The position numbers were made by a program, and so were the translations under genes. The notes beneath the pieces were generated by a model. That model had not been told where the DNA came from. It saw only the letters and a list, made by a program, of their open reading frames with translations, and did not search any database. Below, one piece after another: positions 8,215 through 16,569 of a DNA stretch of 33,319 bases (its first letter is position 1; every line of letters begins with the position of its first letter). Source of the DNA: Allosalinactinospora lopnorensis (lineage in GTDB: Bacteria > Actinomycetota > Actinomycetes > Streptosporangiales > Streptosporangiaceae); assembly GCF_000981225.1 (NCBI RefSeq), contig NZ_LAJC01000069.1, forward strand, positions 1 to 33,319. Direction: 5' to 3'.

Positions 8215-9738
8215 TCAGGGAGTGCCGTAGGTCTGGCGCAGCCGGGTTTTGAGCAGCTTCCCGGAGGCGTTGCGGGGGAGGGCGTCGGTGAAGAGCACCG
8301 ACGTGGGGATCTTGTACCGGGCGAGCCGTTCGCGGCAGTGAGCGATCAGCTCCTCCGGTGTGACCCGGGCCCCGGGCCGCGCCACCACGATCGCCCGGCC
8401 GGTCTCGCCCCATTTCGCGTCGGCAACACCGATCACGGCGCATTCGGCGACGCCGGGGTGATCGTAGAGGGCGTTCTCCACCTCGGCGGGGTAGACGTTC
8501 TCCCCACCGGAGATGATCATGTCCTTCACCCGGTCGACGACGTAGACGTAGCCTTCGTCGTCGACCTTGGCGACGTCCCCCGTGCGGAACCACCCGTCAT
8601 TGGTGAACGCCGCGGCGGTGTCGCCGGGCCGCCCCCAGTAGCCGCTCATGACGTTCGGGCCGGCGACGGCGATCTCCCCTGGTTCGCCCGGGTCGGTATC
8701 GCTCAGGTCGGGGCGGACCACCCGGACGTCGGTGAAGAAGCTCGACTTGCCGGCCGAGCCCGCCTTGCGCACGCTGTCGGCGGCGCCGAGGAAGAGAGCA
8801 CCCGGGGCGGTCTCGGTCATGCCGTAGCCCTGGAGGAAGGTCAGACCGCGTTCCTGATAGGTCGCGATCGTGGTTTCCGGGACCGGTGCGCCGCCGGCCT
8901 CCAGCACCCGCAGGGACGACAGGTCGGCCTGGTCCCACCGCGGTGAGGCGGCCAGCGCGTTGAACATCGCGGGAACGCCGAACATCCAGGTGATCCGGTG
9001 CGTCGAGAACAGGTCGATGGTGGCTTCGGCGTCGAACCCGCGGGTGATCACCACCCGTCCGCCCTTGAGCAGGGTGGGCAGGCAGGTCATGTTCAGCGCG
9101 GCGGCGTGGAAGAGCGGGGCGCTGACCAGCGTCACCTCGTCAGCGGTCAGATCCACCTCGACGAGGACGTTGACGCAGTTCCATGTGATGTTGCCATGGG
9201 TGAGAACGGCCCCTTTGGGGCGGCCCGTGGTGCCCGATGTGTACATGATCATGCAGGTGTCGTCGAGGCGGACCGATTCGTCGATCGGGTCCTCGCCGGC
9301 GCCCGCGATCAGCTCCTCGTAGCCGGAGGCGCCGTCCGCGGAACCGGCCACGGCGATGAACTTCCGCAGAACGGTGCGTGGGCGCAGCGCCTCGGCGGTT
9401 TCGGCGTGCTCCGCGCCGTAGACGAGTGCGCTCGCCCCGCAGTCGTCGACGATGTAGTCGAGTTCGGGCGCGGTGAGCCTGGTGTTGAGCGGTACGAACA
9501 CCGCGCCGATGGTCCCGGCGGCGAACAGCGTCTCCACCAGCGAAGGGTGGTTGGTCCCCAGGTAGGCGATCCGGTCGCCCGCACGCACGCCGAGATCCCG
9601 CAGGGCGTGTGCCAGCCGCAGGACGCGCTGCCGCAGCTGCGCGTAGCTGAACGCGCGGTCGTCGTGGACGACGGCGACCCGGTCCGGTGCCATCCGCGCG
9701 CGGCGGACGGGCCAGGAGCCGATTCCCTCGTTGCGCAT
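8215..9738 (-). CDS. Acyl-CoA synthetase (AMP-forming ligase, FadD-like)
   Basis: This 507-residue enzyme activates a carboxylic acid with ATP and CoA through an acyl-adenylate. The P-loop-like A3 motif is MIMYTSGTTGRPKGA (residues 163-177), A5 is QGYGMTETAPG, the A7/A8 region is WFRTGDVAKVDDEG followed by VDRVKDMIISGGENVYP, and the catalytic A10 lysine is in NASGKLLKT (Lys about 494). Length and motifs are normal for medium/long-chain or aryl-CoA ligases; the subgroup cannot be fixed by eye. It starts 12 bases after the amidohydrolase stop, within the SDR-amidohydrolase-ligase-MaoC operon. It most likely performs the CoA-activation step of that pathway. Confidence 0.92.
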   Translation of the reverse strand: MRNEGIGSWPVRRARMAPDRVAVVHDDRAFSYAQLRQRVLRLAHALRDLGVRAGDRIAYLGTNHPSLVETLFAAGTIGAVFVPLNTRLTAPELDYIVDDCGASALVYGAEHAETAEALRPRTVLRKFIAVAGSADGASGYEELIAGAGEDPIDESVRLDDTCMIMYTSGTTGRPKGAVLTHGNITWNCVNVLVEVDLTADEVTLVSAPLFHAAALNMTCLPTLLKGGRVVITRGFDAEATIDLFSTHRITWMFGVPAMFNALAASPRWDQADLSSLRVLEAGGAPVPETTIATYQERGLTFLQGYGMTETAPGALFLGAADSVRKAGSAGKSSFFTDVRVVRPDLSDTDPGEPGEIAVAGPNVMSGYWGRPGDTAAAFTNDGWFRTGDVAKVDDEGYVYVVDRVKDMIISGGENVYPAEVENALYDHPGVAECAVIGVADAKWGETGRAIVVARPGARVTPEELIAHCRERLARYKIPTSVLFTDALPRNASGKLLKTRLRQTYGTP

Positions 9739-9750
9739 CGGTATCCCGCC

Positions 9751-10638
9751 TTACTCGGGGCCCTTCGCCAGCCCGAGGAGCCGGGCCGCGTTGTCCTTGA
9801 GGATCTTCGGGCGGACCTCGGGCTTGATGTCGAGCTTGTCGAACGAGGCCAGCCAGCGGTCCGGTGAGATGACCGGATAGTCGGAGCCGAACAGCACCTT
9901 GTCCTGAAGCAGGGTGTTGGCGTAGCGGACGAGCTGGGCGGGGAAGTACCGGGGCGACCAGCCGGACAGGTCGATGTGCACCCGGGGCTTGTGCGTGGCG
10001 ATCGACAACGCCTCGTCCTGCCACGGGAACGAGGGATGGGCGAGGACGATCGGCATGTCCGGGAAGTCCGCCGCCACGTCGTCCACGTAGAGCGGGTTGG
10101 AGTACTTCAGCCGGATGCCCCCGCCCCCGGGCGCGCCCGCGCCGATCCCGGTCTGGCCGGTGTGGAACAGCGCGATCGCGCCGAGTTCGGCCAGCGTCTC
10201 GTACAGCACGTAGACCGATCGTTCGTTGGGATAGAACTCCTGCAGGTTGGGATGGAACTTGAACCCCTTGACCCCGAGTTCCTCGACCAACCGCCGCGCG
10301 CGCCGCGCGCCGAACTTCCCCTTGGCCGGGTCGATGCTCGCGAAGGGGATGAGCACATCGGAGTGCTCGGCCGCGGCCTCGGCCACCTCCTCACTGGGAA
10401 CGGCCGGATGTCCGGTGGTGGACTCGGTGTCCACCGGGAACACCACGCAGGCCATGCTCCGTTCGCGGTAGTACGCGGCGATCTCGGGCAGGGTGGGCTT
10501 ACGCTCGCCCTCGACCCCGAAATAGGCGCTGGACGCCTCGTGCAGCTCCTCGTCGAGGGAGACCGTGCCGTTCCGGGACACCTCGGCGTGGGTGTGCACG
10601 TCGATGGCGACGACGCTGTCGAGGTCGATGCCGTTCAC
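9751..10638 (-). CDS. Metal-dependent amidohydrolase (amidohydrolase_2 / ACMSD-like)
   Basis: This 295-residue TIM-barrel protein has the family's metal ligands: HxH at residues 15 and 17 (VHTHAE), later histidines in LFHTGQTG and LAHPSFPW, and the aspartate in LFGSDYP. The family includes decarboxylases of aromatic acids (gamma-resorcylate, 5-carboxyvanillate) and hydrolases such as 2-pyrone-4,6-dicarboxylate lactonase, so the reaction may be a C-C or C-O cleavage rather than amide hydrolysis. GTG 10638 is chosen because it overlaps the SDR stop by four bases (GTGA) and opens directly into the domain. An upstream extension in the same frame is only an antisense shadow of the SDR. The operon setting suggests a ring-derived acid as substrate; this is inference. 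Confidence 0.85.
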   Translation of the reverse strand: MNGIDLDSVVAIDVHTHAEVSRNGTVSLDEELHEASSAYFGVEGERKPTLPEIAAYYRERSMACVVFPVDTESTTGHPAVPSEEVAEAAAEHSDVLIPFASIDPAKGKFGARRARRLVEELGVKGFKFHPNLQEFYPNERSVYVLYETLAELGAIALFHTGQTGIGAGAPGGGGIRLKYSNPLYVDDVAADFPDMPIVLAHPSFPWQDEALSIATHKPRVHIDLSGWSPRYFPAQLVRYANTLLQDKVLFGSDYPVISPDRWLASFDKLDIKPEVRPKILKDNAARLLGLAKGPE

Positions 10639-11546
10639 CGGGTGCCGCCTTCCGGCGCCGGGACGCCGACGCTCTCCGGGGCCCGTCCCACCGTGGAGGC
10701 CCAAGCCGCTGCGACGTCGTCGGCGCTCCAGCCGCCGTCGCGGTAGGCGACGGCGGTCTCCTTCGGGTGCGACCACAGCGACAGCCGGTCCCCGCCGACA
10801 CCGATGCACTGCCCCGTCACTTCCGCGGCGCTGTCCGAGGCCAGGAAGGTGACCAGTCCGGCGGCGTCCGCGGGCATCCCGAACCCCTCGGTTTTGCGCA
10901 TCCAGTCCGGGAGAGGGGCGCCGTGCTCCCGCGCGGCCTCGACGTGCGGTGCGAACGCGGGAACGGTGGCGGTCATGGCGGTCGCGGCGACCGGGATGAC
11001 GGCGTTGACGGTGATCCCGGCCTTGGCGCACTCCATGGACCAGGTGCGCGCCATGGCGGCGATCCCGGCCTTGGCGGCGGAGTAGTTGGTCTGGCCGAAG
11101 TTGCCGCGCTGGCCGGCGGGTGAGCCGATCATGACCAGCCGGCCGCCCTCGCCGCGCTCGCGCATGTGGGTCACAGCGGCGCGGGCGCAGGTGAACGTGC
11201 CCCGTAGGTGGACGTCGATGACAGCGTCGAACTCCTCGTCGGTCATCTTCCAGAGGACGCGGTCGCGCAGGATTCCCGCGTTGGTGACCAGGATGTCCAG
11301 CTTGCCGAAGCGGTTCACCGCCCGATCGACCAGCCGCCGGGCCACCTCGGACGATCCGACGGCCGCCGCCTCGGCGATGGCGCTCCCGCCGTCGGTTGTG
11401 ATGCGCTCGGCCGACTCTTCGGCCGCGGCCTCCTCGGTGTCGTTCACCACGACCGCTGCGCCCGCGCGGGCCAGGTCCCGTGCATAGGCCAGGCCGAGCC
11501 CGCGGCCGGCCCCCGTCACCAGAGCGACCTTTCCCGACAGCTCCAT
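10635..11546 (-). CDS. Short-chain dehydrogenase/reductase (3-hydroxyacyl-CoA dehydrogenase-like)
   Basis: This 303-residue Rossmann enzyme begins MELSGKVALVTGAGRGLG with the TGxxxGxG cofactor motif at residues about 10-17. An acidic residue after the second strand (VVNDTEE) suggests NAD(H). NAG, the catalytic serine (MIGSPAG) and YSAAK are all present. The C-terminal extension after the core (LWSHPKETAVAY) resembles the multifunctional-enzyme-2 type hydroxyacyl-CoA dehydrogenases that partner MaoC hydratases. ATG 11546 has a GGAG seven bases upstream; an in-frame upstream ATG at 11600 lacks support. It is the first gene of the catabolic operon and is divergent from the PaaX-type regulator. 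Confidence 0.9.
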   Translation of the reverse strand: MELSGKVALVTGAGRGLGLAYARDLARAGAAVVVNDTEEAAAEESAERITTDGGSAIAEAAAVGSSEVARRLVDRAVNRFGKLDILVTNAGILRDRVLWKMTDEEFDAVIDVHLRGTFTCARAAVTHMRERGEGGRLVMIGSPAGQRGNFGQTNYSAAKAGIAAMARTWSMECAKAGITVNAVIPVAATAMTATVPAFAPHVEAAREHGAPLPDWMRKTEGFGMPADAAGLVTFLASDSAAEVTGQCIGVGGDRLSLWSHPKETAVAYRDGGWSADDVAAAWASTVGRAPESVGVPAPEGGTR

Positions 11547-11609
11547 GGAAATCTCCGCTCGTCCTGCTTCCGGTGATCGGCGCCGGCCGCTCCGGCGCAT
11601 CGCGGGTGG

Positions 11610-11688
11610 GTGACCTGGGTCACTCGCCCGCGCCGCTCCAGAATTTAGGCGTTTTCTCGACTGCCGTCAATAACTTGCCTAATATTGA
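11610..11688 (-). promoter_or_regulatory. Composite promoter/operator for the SDR operon and paaX-type gene (copy A)
   Basis: Read on the minus strand there is a near-consensus sigma-70 promoter: TTGACG at 11670-11665, a 17-base spacer and TAAATT at 11647-11642, predicting a start near 11635. An inverted repeat, TCAATA (11667-11672) against TATTGA (11683-11688), overlaps the -35. A plus-strand TAATAT at 11680-11685 could be the -10 of the regulator gene, overlapping the same repeat. Downstream of the SDR-operon start lies the perfect palindrome GTGACC-TG-GGTCAC (11610-11623). The layout fits repression of both genes by one bound protein. About three quarters of the 50 bases from 11641 are identical to the copy at 19375. 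Confidence 0.7.
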
Positions 11689-11739
11689 TCGTGAAGAGGG
11701 TCGGAGGCCGCACTACTGTGGGCGGTGGAAGGAGAGCGC

Positions 11740-12654
11740 ATGACGGAAGAGGGGCACGGGCGGGGCACGGTGGAGGAATCGCCGGACGCTGCCCTGAAGG
11801 CGCGTCCGCAGTCGCTGATGCTCACCTTCCTCGGCACCTTCGTGCTGAGGCGCGACATCTGCGTGTTCTCCGGCAGCTACATCGATGTCTTCGCCCGGCT
11901 CGGCGTCTCCGAGCAGGCCGTGCGCTCTACTCTGAGCCGCATGGCCCGCCGCGGCCTCCTCAGCCGCCGGCGCCGCGGCCGCCGCGTCTACTTCGGGCTG
12001 ACCCCCCACAGTGCGGAGATCCTCGCCGACGGGGAGCGGCGCATCTGGGAGACCGGCGTCCTCAACCTCGACGGCGACGCCCCCTGGACCCTGCTGGCGT
12101 TCTCGCTGCCGGAGGCATGGCAGCGCCTGCGGCACGACCTGCGATCCCGTCTGGTGTGGGCGGGCTTCGGGCCGCTGCAGAGCGGGCTGTGGGTCGCGCC
12201 GTCGCGGGTGGACGTCACCGGCATCATCACCGAGCTCGGGCTCGACGCCCACGTCCGGGTCTTCCGCGCCCGGCTGGGTCCTCCCACCGAGACCGCGCAG
12301 ATCATCGCGGACGCCTACGACCTCGACGATCTGCGCGCCCGCTACACCAGCTTCCTGGAGCGCTGGGATGTACCGCATCCCGTACCCGAAGCGCCTGATG
12401 ACCTCGCGCGGCTGCTCCTGCTGATGACCGAGTGGCTGCGGATCGTGCGCGCCGACCCCCGGCTTCCGCTGGCGCACCTGCCGGAGAACTGGCCGGCGGT
12501 GCGGGCGCAGAAGATCGTCCAGGAACTGCACGCCGATTACCTCGGCCCCGCCCGCAAGATCGCCGACGAGATCCTCGACGTCATCCCGGCCGATCCGGCC
12601 TCTGCGGCGACGGTGCGGCCGGATGCCGGGGGCGGCCCCGACCCGGCCGGCTGA
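11740..12654 (+). CDS. PaaX-family transcriptional regulator
   Basis: PaaX-type proteins are GntR-like winged-helix repressors best known for controlling phenylacetate catabolism through phenylacetyl-CoA. This 304-residue protein has the N-terminal winged helix (LMLTFLGTFVLRRD to VRSTLSRMARRGLLSRRRRG, residues about 27-80, split here into shorter pieces) and the PaaX central and C-terminal regions (LRSRLVWAGFGPLQSGLWVAP; RYTSFLERW; LLLLMTEWLRIVRADPRLP). ATG 11740 has a GGAAGGAG ribosome site directly upstream, so I prefer it to GTG 11725. It is divergent from the SDR operon across a 193-base gap containing a shared operator-like element, and probably represses that operon and itself. Its ligand is probably an acyl-CoA intermediate, by family analogy only. 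Confidence 0.9.
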   Translation: MTEEGHGRGTVEESPDAALKARPQSLMLTFLGTFVLRRDICVFSGSYIDVFARLGVSEQAVRSTLSRMARRGLLSRRRRGRRVYFGLTPHSAEILADGERRIWETGVLNLDGDAPWTLLAFSLPEAWQRLRHDLRSRLVWAGFGPLQSGLWVAPSRVDVTGIITELGLDAHVRVFRARLGPPTETAQIIADAYDLDDLRARYTSFLERWDVPHPVPEAPDDLARLLLLMTEWLRIVRADPRLPLAHLPENWPAVRAQKIVQELHADYLGPARKIADEILDVIPADPASAATVRPDAGGGPDPAG

Positions 12655-12690
12655 CACGGCGGGGCGGACGCGCTCCGTCCGCTCAAATGC

Positions 12691-12727
12691 CGGGGGTGCC
12701 GCCGCTCGGCGCGCGGCGGCACCCCCG
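12691..12727. terminator. Strong bidirectional hairpin terminator
   Basis: A perfect 15-base-pair stem with a 7-base loop: the left arm 12691-12705 begins CGGGGGTGCC and the right arm 12713-12727 ends GCACCCCCG. It sits midway between the convergent PaaX-type and pectate lyase genes and should stop transcription from both sides. Confidence 0.75.
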
Positions 12728-12748
12728 AACCGCTGTCTTACTGACCGC

Positions 12749-14086
12749 TCAGAGGTTGCCGGTGCCGGCGTGCGCGCCGACCCGACCCGGAACGCTCTGC
12801 GTGGGGTGGACGCGGTCGTGGAGGGTCGGCTCCCAGCCCACGGTGTCGCCGAGCTGCTCGTCGGCGACCGCGTTGTACTCCTCCAGCATGCTCACCCGGT
12901 GGTGCGGGCTGCGCCCGTTGAGGAGGCTTCCGGACTCCTGCATCTCCTCGCCCCTCCAGTCCCGGACGACTTTGGGGACGTCGGCGTCGTTCTCGATGTC
13001 GAAGTAGTTGTTCTCCGCGTAGAGCTGGGACTCGTAGCCCACCCCCCAGGAGTAGCTGAACTGCTTCTCACCCTCGGGGTTGTCCGGTATGACGTAGTGG
13101 TTGTTGTAGACGTGCACCTGTCCCCAGCGCACCCGCGGCGCCCGCTGCAGGACGTTCTCCCATCGGTTGTGGTGCAGGGTGACCCGGAGCTCGCCCACGT
13201 CGTAGGTGGGGGAGTCGGTGCTGCCGATCAGCATCGTCTTGTCGTGCTCGCTGAAGTCGTTGTAGGAGACGGTGACCAGGTCGGCGCCGTGGGTGATGTC
13301 CAGCAGCCCGTCGTGCACCTGGTACTCGCGGCCGTGGTACTCGGGCAGCTCGCTGTCCGGCATGCCCTTGTCGCTGAACTCGTTGTGGTCGATCCACACA
13401 TTCTCGGCGCGGCGCACCGACATGTTGTCGAACTCGGAGTTCCAGTTGCCCTCGGAGCCGTCGGTGGGATCCCATTGCGGCCAGCAGTCGTGGGCGTTCT
13501 CGAAGCCGATGTTGCGGACGATGACGTTGTCCGCGCCGTCGATCAGGATGTTGCCGCCGAGCACGCGGGCGTCGTCACCCAGGCCGATGAGGGTGGTGTT
13601 GGAGTTCAGGTGCAGCTGGATCTGCTCCTGCTGGTTGCGCATCGAGCGGACCCGGGCCTCCTCCAGCGGACCGGAGGGCTCCTCCTCCATGCCCCAGTTC
13701 TCCGGTGAGTAGGTGTCCAGGTAGGCGTCGAAGTCGAACTCCGAGTCCTGGTAGTCCGAGCAGCCCAGCTCGTCGCCGTCGGCGTCGACGTGGGCGTTCA
13801 GGGCGCCGTCGATCGCGATGATCCTGGGAGTGTCGTCGCCGCGCGGTCCGACCGCCTCGCGCAGCTCCTCCCAGGTGCCGACCACGTGCACCTGGTCCGC
13901 CTCGGCAGCGGAGCCTCCGGTGGTGCCGTCGCCGTGGGCCGCCCAGCCGTCGCGGTCCCCGAGGACGGCCCTGGCCAGCCGTTCGTCCCCGGGGGCGAGC
14001 TCGTCCGCGTTCGCGGACACCTGCGTGGCAGCCAGCAGGGTGAGCGGCACCGCGACGGCGATGCCGAGTCCGATCGTTTTTCGCAT
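12749..14086 (-). CDS. Secreted pectate lyase, polysaccharide lyase family 1
   Basis: This 445-residue exported enzyme cleaves polygalacturonate by beta-elimination, using calcium. A Sec signal peptide covers residues 1-27 (cleavage after SANA). The right-handed beta-helix carries the PL1 signatures: VWIDHNEFSD (230-239), DGLLDITHGADLVTVSYNDF (259-278) and LHHNRWENVLQRAPRVRWG, in which RAPRVR (315-320) includes the catalytic arginine region; VHVYNNHY follows. ATG 14086 has an AGGAG six to seven bases upstream. The gene is single, with a terminator after it and LacI-like and Crp-like sites before it, consistent with carbon-source control. It fits a plant-litter-degrading lifestyle. Confidence 0.93.
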   Translation of the reverse strand: MRKTIGLGIAVAVPLTLLAATQVSANADELAPGDERLARAVLGDRDGWAAHGDGTTGGSAAEADQVHVVGTWEELREAVGPRGDDTPRIIAIDGALNAHVDADGDELGCSDYQDSEFDFDAYLDTYSPENWGMEEEPSGPLEEARVRSMRNQQEQIQLHLNSNTTLIGLGDDARVLGGNILIDGADNVIVRNIGFENAHDCWPQWDPTDGSEGNWNSEFDNMSVRRAENVWIDHNEFSDKGMPDSELPEYHGREYQVHDGLLDITHGADLVTVSYNDFSEHDKTMLIGSTDSPTYDVGELRVTLHHNRWENVLQRAPRVRWGQVHVYNNHYVIPDNPEGEKQFSYSWGVGYESQLYAENNYFDIENDADVPKVVRDWRGEEMQESGSLLNGRSPHHRVSMLEEYNAVADEQLGDTVGWEPTLHDRVHPTQSVPGRVGAHAGTGNL

Positions 14087-14161
14087 TGTTTCTCCTGATT
14101 GCGGACCGACCGGTCCCGAACGGCCGTTTCGGGGGTGGTCCTTCTGGGGGTAAGGAGTAGG

Positions 14162-14190
14162 GGAAAGCGCTTACCGTGACGATAGTCACA
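14162..14190. promoter_or_regulatory. LacI-type operator next to a Crp-like palindrome
   Basis: GGAAAGCGCTTACC (14162-14175) is a palindrome with a central CG-containing core (AAGCGCTT) and a single mismatched pair, the usual form of a LacI/GalR-family operator. Immediately adjoining is GTGACGATAGTCACA (14176-14190), a GTGA-N6-TCACA palindrome of the Crp type. Both lie 75-105 bases upstream of the pectate lyase start and probably give sugar-specific and global control. Confidence 0.55.
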
Positions 14191-14517
14191 GCCCTCCCGG
14201 CTGTCAACGCTCATGCGGGCGCGGTGCGCCCCGAGGAGCAGCCCGGTCCTCTTCGCGCACCGCCGGAGGCTGGAGCCGTCCGCAGGGTCGTGACCACGGT
14301 CATCACCGGGGCGTTGCCACGTTGATTCGATTGATTCGGTGGCACAGCGTGTTCGGGTGGCGGGTCGAAGGAAAGGACGGTGTCGCCGTCGCCGATTCGG
14401 GCAGTGGCGGTGCTCCCGGTGGCCTCTCACCGGACCACGAAGCGGTCGGCCCACCTTCCGGTACCCGCCGGCGGAGAGTCGTTGCCGGCACCGCAGGTCA
14501 CGAAGTCGCGCTGGGTG
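14191..14517. other. Intergenic stretch with a tandem TTGATTCG inside an inverted repeat
   Basis: No gene is supported between the lyase control region and the end of the transporter operon. The one clear structure is TGCCAC (14315-14320) against GTGGCA (14339-14344), with the tandem TTGATTCGATTGATTCG filling the 18-base loop. It could be the terminator of the ABC operon or an operator. The remaining 170 bases are GC-rich with no recognisable product on either strand. Confidence 0.4.
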
Positions 14518-15645
14518 TTAGGGCCGGCCGTTCGCCGGCGGGAGGCCCGCCTTCCCGGGGTCTCGCCCGGCTGTGTCCAGTGGAGTGCGGGGCGGCGCAG
14601 ACCACCGCCGGACGATCCGGTCGCGGAGGGCGGGCACGACGCCGTGCGGGAGGAACAGCAGGATGAGGATGAGCAGCAGCCCGTACACGGCATAGCTCAG
14701 TACGGCCGGCGCGTAGTCGGGCATCCCGCCGGCGGTGCCGAGCATCCCGAGGTAGGAGACGATGAGCTTGACCGCGGTGGTCCCGAACAGCGCCCCCCAG
14801 ATCGAGCCCATGCCGCCCACGGCCGCCATGACGACGAAGGTGATCGACATCGACACGGGGAACATCCCGGGGGAGAGGAAACCCACGTAGTAGGCCCATA
14901 CGCTGCCGGCCAGCCCGGCGAAGGCCGCCGAGAGGGCGAATACGGTGAGCTTGTAGCGCCCGACCGGGATACCCGCGGACTCCGCGGCGGTCTCGCTGGT
15001 GGCCAGGGCGCGCAGCGCGCGGCCGGGCCGCGAGGTGATGACGTTGTGCGAGACCAGCACCACCACGGCGAGCACCCCCCAGCTGACGAAGGCGATGCTC
15101 CGGTGGTCGGCGAGATCGATTCCCCCCACGCTGAACCCCGGAATGCCCATGAGCCCGACGTTGCCGCCGAGTGTGTCGGACTGCTGCACGACCACCAGGA
15201 AGATCAGGTGCACGGCGATCGTGGCGAAGGCCAGGTGGTGCCCGTGCAGCCGTAGCAGGGGGACACCGAGCAGCAGCGCGACGAGCCCGGCGGCCACCGG
15301 GGCGGCGAGCAGCCCGACCAGTGGCGGGACGTCGTTGAGCACCAGAACCGCCGCGGTGTAGCCGCCGATCGCGAAGAACACCGCCTGGCCGAGGGAGACC
15401 TGGCCGGCGAACCCCATCAGCAGCGAGATGCCCACCACCACGCAGGCGCTCAGCGCGATGTCGATGTAGAGGGCGAGCCCCCCGCGGTCCAGCACCAGGG
15501 GCAGCAGCAGAGTCGCGAGCGCGGTGGCCGCGATGCCCCCGAGAACAGGGGAAGGAAGGCCCGTTCGCGGGCGGGCGTAGGCGGCGTGCGGTTCCGCCGG
15601 ACCGCGCCGTGCCTGCCGCGCGCCGTGCCGTGCCGAGATGCTCAC
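14518..15645 (-). CDS. livM: Branched-chain amino acid-type ABC transporter permease LivM
   Basis: This 375-residue integral membrane protein has a basic N-terminal tail and about nine to ten hydrophobic segments. The LivM signatures are present: LLMGFAGQVSLGQAVFFAIGGY split around residues 70-90, and SETAAESAGIPVGRYKLTVFALSA in the EAA-like coupling loop (recognisable pieces AESAGIPVGRYK and FALSAAFAGLAGS). GTG 15645 overlaps the LivH stop by four bases (GTGA). It forms the membrane channel with LivH and is the last gene of the five-gene operon. The long in-frame extension upstream of this start is antisense to LivH and is not coding. Confidence 0.9.
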   Translation of the reverse strand: MSISARHGARQARRGPAEPHAAYARPRTGLPSPVLGGIAATALATLLLPLVLDRGGLALYIDIALSACVVVGISLLMGFAGQVSLGQAVFFAIGGYTAAVLVLNDVPPLVGLLAAPVAAGLVALLLGVPLLRLHGHHLAFATIAVHLIFLVVVQQSDTLGGNVGLMGIPGFSVGGIDLADHRSIAFVSWGVLAVVVLVSHNVITSRPGRALRALATSETAAESAGIPVGRYKLTVFALSAAFAGLAGSVWAYYVGFLSPGMFPVSMSITFVVMAAVGGMGSIWGALFGTTAVKLIVSYLGMLGTAGGMPDYAPAVLSYAVYGLLLILILLFLPHGVVPALRDRIVRRWSAPPRTPLDTAGRDPGKAGLPPANGRP

Positions 15646-16502
15646 ACCGCCTCCTTGTGCAGGGTCGGACGCCGCGCGGACTGCCAGATCATGATCGCGA
15701 TCAGGAACACCAGGGCCCCCACCGTTCCGTAGGAGGCGTCGCCGTAGGCCCGGATCATCACCTCGGTGATGCCCAGCAGCACCCCGCCCGCCAGCGCCAT
15801 CATCGGCCGGGTGAGCCCACCGAAGATCGCCGCGGCGAAGCCTCCGACGATCAGGCTCACGTCGGAGTCGAAGGAGATGGGCCGCAACGGTGCGACCAGT
15901 ACTCCGGCGACGCCGCCGAGCACACCGCCGAGAGCGAAGGCGATGAAGGCCATGCGGGTCACGTCGATCCCCACCACCCGGGCGGCGTAGGGGTTGGAGG
16001 CGCAGGCCGTCAGCGCCTTGCCGAGGTAGGTGCGGGCGAAGAACAGCCACAGCAGGACGAAAACGACTGCGGTGACCGCGATCACCAGGAGGTACTGGCG
16101 CTGGACCGGGACGCCCAGCAGGGCGGCCCGGCCGTCGAGGCCTGGCAGGGATCTGGGCTGGTCGCCCCACACGAGGACCTCGATCGCATAGGCGAGGAAA
16201 CCGACGGCCAGGGTGACCAGCAAGGCGGTCAGCGGCTGGGTGCCGCGCCTGCCGACGGCGACGACCCCGGTGGCGAGACCGGCGAACCCGCCGACGAGCA
16301 CCGCCATGAGCTCGGCGACACCGTGCCAGATCCCCAGGGCGACGAACGAGGTCGCGCTGAGCGCGGCGACGACGGCGAACATGCCCTGGGCGAAGTTGAC
16401 GACGCCGGTGATCCGGTACACCGCGACCAGCCCGCTGCCCACCAGGGCGAACCCGCAGCCGATCGCGATCCCGTTGACCAGGAACATCAGGAACTGTGTC
16501 AT
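15642..16502 (-). CDS. livH: Branched-chain amino acid-type ABC transporter permease LivH
   Basis: This 286-residue membrane protein starts at ATG 16502 behind an AAGGGAG ribosome site and opens MTQFLMFLVNGIAIGCGFAL, the usual LivH start. About eight hydrophobic segments follow, with the conserved TGVVNFAQGMF near residue 34 and the coupling loop NPYAARVVGIDVTRMAFIAF. It pairs with LivM to form the translocation path and is driven by LivF and LivG. A 67-base gap separates it from the LivF stop. An upstream in-frame ATG lies inside LivF and gives an unrelated Arg-rich extension, so it was rejected as the start. Confidence 0.9.
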   Translation of the reverse strand: MTQFLMFLVNGIAIGCGFALVGSGLVAVYRITGVVNFAQGMFAVVAALSATSFVALGIWHGVAELMAVLVGGFAGLATGVVAVGRRGTQPLTALLVTLAVGFLAYAIEVLVWGDQPRSLPGLDGRAALLGVPVQRQYLLVIAVTAVVFVLLWLFFARTYLGKALTACASNPYAARVVGIDVTRMAFIAFALGGVLGGVAGVLVAPLRPISFDSDVSLIVGGFAAAIFGGLTRPMMALAGGVLLGITEVMIRAYGDASYGTVGALVFLIAIMIWQSARRPTLHKEAV

Positions 16503-16569
16503 GTGGCTCCCTTGGCTTCGCCGCCGGACGCGGGCCGCGGGAGAGGAGCGGTGCGGGGCCGGTTCCCGA

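Noticed and set aside
14427-14517. A minus-strand peptide ending GTGRWADRFVVR that looked like the tail of a secreted protein
   Set aside because: No start, no family match by eye and only about 30 codons; not enough to call a gene remnant.
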